A DNA stretch of 64,000 bases from Arthrobacter sp. CDRTa11 (GTDB lineage Bacteria > Actinomycetota > Actinomycetes > Actinomycetales > Micrococcaceae). This document shows, in pieces, positions 62,116 through 64,000 of the stretch; the first letter of the stretch is position 1, and each line of letters starts with the position of its first letter. The notes under the pieces were generated by a model, which was not told the origin of the DNA, made no database searches, and saw only the letters and a program-made list of their open reading frames with translations. A program made the position numbers and the translations under genes. The DNA lies in assembly GCF_026427775.1 (NCBI RefSeq), contig NZ_CP044532.1, forward strand, positions 4,402,001 through 4,466,000. Direction: 5' to 3'.

Positions 62116-63009
62116 GTGAACATATTCGATCTCTCCAGTCACGGCTTCGCCGTGCTCGACGACGACGACGATGACCCGGTGCTCGTCAGCCCCGACGGCA
62201 CCCCGGTGGACACCTGGCGGGAAGGTTACCCGTATCAGGCCCGGATGACCAGGGAGCAGTACGAGATGGAGAAGCGGTTGCTTCAGATCGAACTGCTGAA
62301 GCTGCAGAAGTGGATCAAAGCTTCGGGCCGTCGCCTGGTGGTGCTCTTCGAGGGACGCGACGCTGCAGGCAAAGGCGGCACCATCAAACGCTTCACAGAG
62401 CACCTGAACCCGCGCGGGGCCCATGTTGTTGCCTTGGAGAAGCCCAGCGAGCGTGAGCAGTCGCAGTGGTACTTTCAGCGTTATGTCGCCCATCTGCCGG
62501 CCGCCGGCGAGATCATCATGTTCGACCGCTCCTGGTACAACCGGGCCGGTGTGGAGAGGGTCATGGGATTTTGCACCGATGCCCAGTACCGTGGCTTCCT
62601 CAGCCAGGCTCCAGCCTTCGAGCAGGTCCTGGCCAACGACGGAATCGATGTGGTGAAGTTCTGGTTTTCCGTTTCCCGTACTGAGCAGCTGACACGCTTC
62701 GCAATCCGTCAGGTGGACCCTGTCCGGCAATGGAAGCTCTCCCCTATGGATCTGGCCTCCCTGGACAAATGGGATTCCTACACCGCAGCCAAGGAGAGCA
62801 TGTTTCGTGCCACTGATACTCCCTGGGCGCCGTGGACTGTGGTGAAGAGCAACGACAAAAAGCGGGCCAGGCTGGAGGCAATGCGCCATGTGCTGCACAT
62901 GTTTGATTACGAGGACAAAGACGTGGAGCTGGTAGCCGAGCCGGACAGCCTGATTGTTGGCCCGGCGTCGAGGATCTTCGAAGATGGTGAGCTTCCCAGT
63001 GCCGGTTAA
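62116..63009 (+). CDS. ppk2: Polyphosphate kinase 2
   Basis: A 297-residue PPK2-family enzyme, which moves phosphate between polyphosphate and nucleotides. Start is GTG 62116. Walker A is FEGRDAAGKGGTIKR (about residue 77), Walker B FDRSWYNRAGVE; the lid follows with RFAIRQVDPVRQWKLSPMD. The family uses ADP/GDP (class I) or also AMP (class II/III); the class cannot be fixed here. A protein with an adenylation domain starts 26 bases before its stop, so they are translated together. Confidence 0.93.
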   Translation: MNIFDLSSHGFAVLDDDDDDPVLVSPDGTPVDTWREGYPYQARMTREQYEMEKRLLQIELLKLQKWIKASGRRLVVLFEGRDAAGKGGTIKRFTEHLNPRGAHVVALEKPSEREQSQWYFQRYVAHLPAAGEIIMFDRSWYNRAGVERVMGFCTDAQYRGFLSQAPAFEQVLANDGIDVVKFWFSVSRTEQLTRFAIRQVDPVRQWKLSPMDLASLDKWDSYTAAKESMFRATDTPWAPWTVVKSNDKKRARLEAMRHVLHMFDYEDKDVELVAEPDSLIVGPASRIFEDGELPSAG

Positions 63010-64000
63010 GCCCGTGGCTGCCCCAGCCGTCACTGGCGGGAACGGACCGGTGCCGATCCACAGCCCCCAGCTGCCCGGGGCGCTGAATGCACCCCCTGTC
63101 CGCACCCTGGTGGAGATTTTCGAAGCGACTGTGGCGGCGCATCCGGATTCCTCCGCCCTCGACGACGGCCGTGTGTGCCTCAGTTACGCCGAACTGCAGG
63201 CGGAGGTGAAGGCCTACGCCGGCCGGTTGCGACGTTCCGGCATAGGCGTCGGGGACAGGGTGGGGGTGCGGATCCCGTCCGGCACCAACGAACTGTATGT
63301 GGCGATACTTGCCGTCCTGTTTATTGGAGCCGCGTATGTGCCCGTGGATGCGGATGATCCGGATGAACGGGCCAGGCTCGTGTTTGCCGAAGCCGGGGTT
63401 TCCGCCGTCCTGGGCGCCGGCGGCATCCAGGACGGCCTCAAATCGGGAGCCTCCCGTCCCCCTGGCGAGCCCGGGGCGGAGCCCCGTTCGGCCAGCCCCG
63501 ATGATGATGCGTGGATTATCTTCACCTCCGGGTCTACCGGAACCCCGAAGGGAGTGGCGGTAACGCATCGCGCCGCCGCGGCATTCGTGGACGCCGAAGC
63601 CCGGCTGTTCCTGCAGGAGGAACCGCTGGGCCCTTCCGACCGCGTGTTGGCTGGCCTTTCAGTTGCCTTCGACGCTTCCTGCGAAGAGATGTGGCTCGCG
63701 TGGCGGCACGGGGCCTGCCTGGTGCCGGCCCCTCGGGCACTGGTGCGGACAGGAATGGACCTGGGTCCGTGGCTTGTCACCAAGGGCATAACTGCCGTCT
63801 CCACTGTGCCAACACTGGCGGCGCTCTGGCCGGTGGAAACGCTGGACGCAGTGCGGCTGCTGATCTTTGGCGGCGAATCCTGCCCGCCGGAACTGGTAGC
63901 CCGCCTCGCCGTACAGGAACGCGAGGTGTGGAACACCTATGGACCCACCGAGGCGACCGTGGTGTCCTGTGCAGCGCTCATGGACGGATCCGACCCAGTA
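62984..64000 (+). CDS. NRPS-type adenylation protein, N-terminal part (Pls/PosA-like?)
   Basis: The first 339 residues of an adenylate-forming enzyme; the gene continues past the window. ATG 62984 has GAGGA at 62970-62974. Adenylation motifs are clear: GAAYVPVD (A2), IIFTSGSTGTPKGV (A3), NTYGPTEATVV (A5) and FGGESCPP before it. No condensation domain precedes the adenylation domain, which is unlike typical NRPS but like the Pls/PosA family of epsilon-poly-lysine-type synthetases. That assignment depends on the missing C-terminus. Confidence 0.75.
   Translation, partial: MVSFPVPVKPVAAPAVTGGNGPVPIHSPQLPGALNAPPVRTLVEIFEATVAAHPDSSALDDGRVCLSYAELQAEVKAYAGRLRRSGIGVGDRVGVRIPSGTNELYVAILAVLFIGAAYVPVDADDPDERARLVFAEAGVSAVLGAGGIQDGLKSGASRPPGEPGAEPRSASPDDDAWIIFTSGSTGTPKGVAVTHRAAAAFVDAEARLFLQEEPLGPSDRVLAGLSVAFDASCEEMWLAWRHGACLVPAPRALVRTGMDLGPWLVTKGITAVSTVPTLAALWPVETLDAVRLLIFGGESCPPELVARLAVQEREVWNTYGPTEATVVSCAALMDGSDPV

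Noticed and set aside
1-64000. tRNA, rRNA, CRISPR array, insertion sequence or phage gene
   Set aside because: I looked for repeated spacers, transposase or integrase motifs and tRNA-like cloverleafs and saw none that I could support; a tRNA scan could still find one I missed.

Overview
The window is high-GC DNA (most codons end in G or C) with actinobacterial gene families, lipoprotein transporters without their own ATPase, many LacI-type regulators and a DtxR-type iron box. It looks like a soil actinobacterium of the Micrococcaceae, most like Arthrobacter/Pseudarthrobacter; the genus is an inference from gene content. I saw no rRNA, tRNA, CRISPR array, transposase or phage gene.

Region 1 (1-24.1 kb): the 3' end of aspA and a small winged-helix protein, then a plant-polysaccharide utilisation region. 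It holds a large secreted GH127/GH146-type beta-L-arabinofuranosidase, a sugar ABC importer (lipoprotein plus two permeases), a hydroxyacid dehydrogenase, a GH43 enzyme, a LacI regulator, a GH36 alpha-galactosidase, an alpha/beta hydrolase and a large secreted alginate-lyase-type protein. Four 14-16 bp palindromes around AACGTT stand before the importer, the alpha-galactosidase and the hydrolase/lyase pair, which suggests one LacI regulon. A small hypothetical gene, a DUF3040 protein, an adenylate kinase and an aldehyde dehydrogenase sit inside this region.

Region 2 (24.1-35.6 kb): an ArsR/SRPBCC pair, then a fructan module. A minus-strand operon (LacI, two permeases, lipoprotein, cytoplasmic GH32) faces a plus-strand pair: secreted GH68 levansucrase and membrane-anchored GH32 levanase. 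The cell can probably make levan from sucrose, cut it outside, import the fragments and finish them inside.

Region 3 (35.6-49.4 kb): an IclR regulator and NCS1 permease sharing an operator; a penicillin-acylase-type Ntn hydrolase overlapping a siderophore-type acetyltransferase, preceded by a DtxR/IdeR box; a histidine kinase without partner; a CPBP-like membrane protein; an MHS-family transporter coupled to an 87-residue unknown protein; a MOSC protein and a PhoX-type phosphatase.

Region 4 (49.4-61.5 kb): a ten-gene minus-strand catabolic cluster (M14-type deacylase, two DAO-family flavin oxidases, amino-acid ABC importer, RidA protein, D-threonine-aldolase-type enzyme, SDR, semialdehyde dehydrogenase, one unknown), with a divergent GntR/FCD regulator and an aldo-keto reductase. 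The substrate is probably an N-substituted amino acid, but which one cannot be read from the sequence.

Region 5 (61.6-64 kb): a small unknown gene, a PPK2 polyphosphate kinase, and the start of an NRPS-type adenylation protein overlapping it.

Most transcription units end in strong hairpins, and eight of these share the stem core CGACGGCGGG, a dispersed terminator family.
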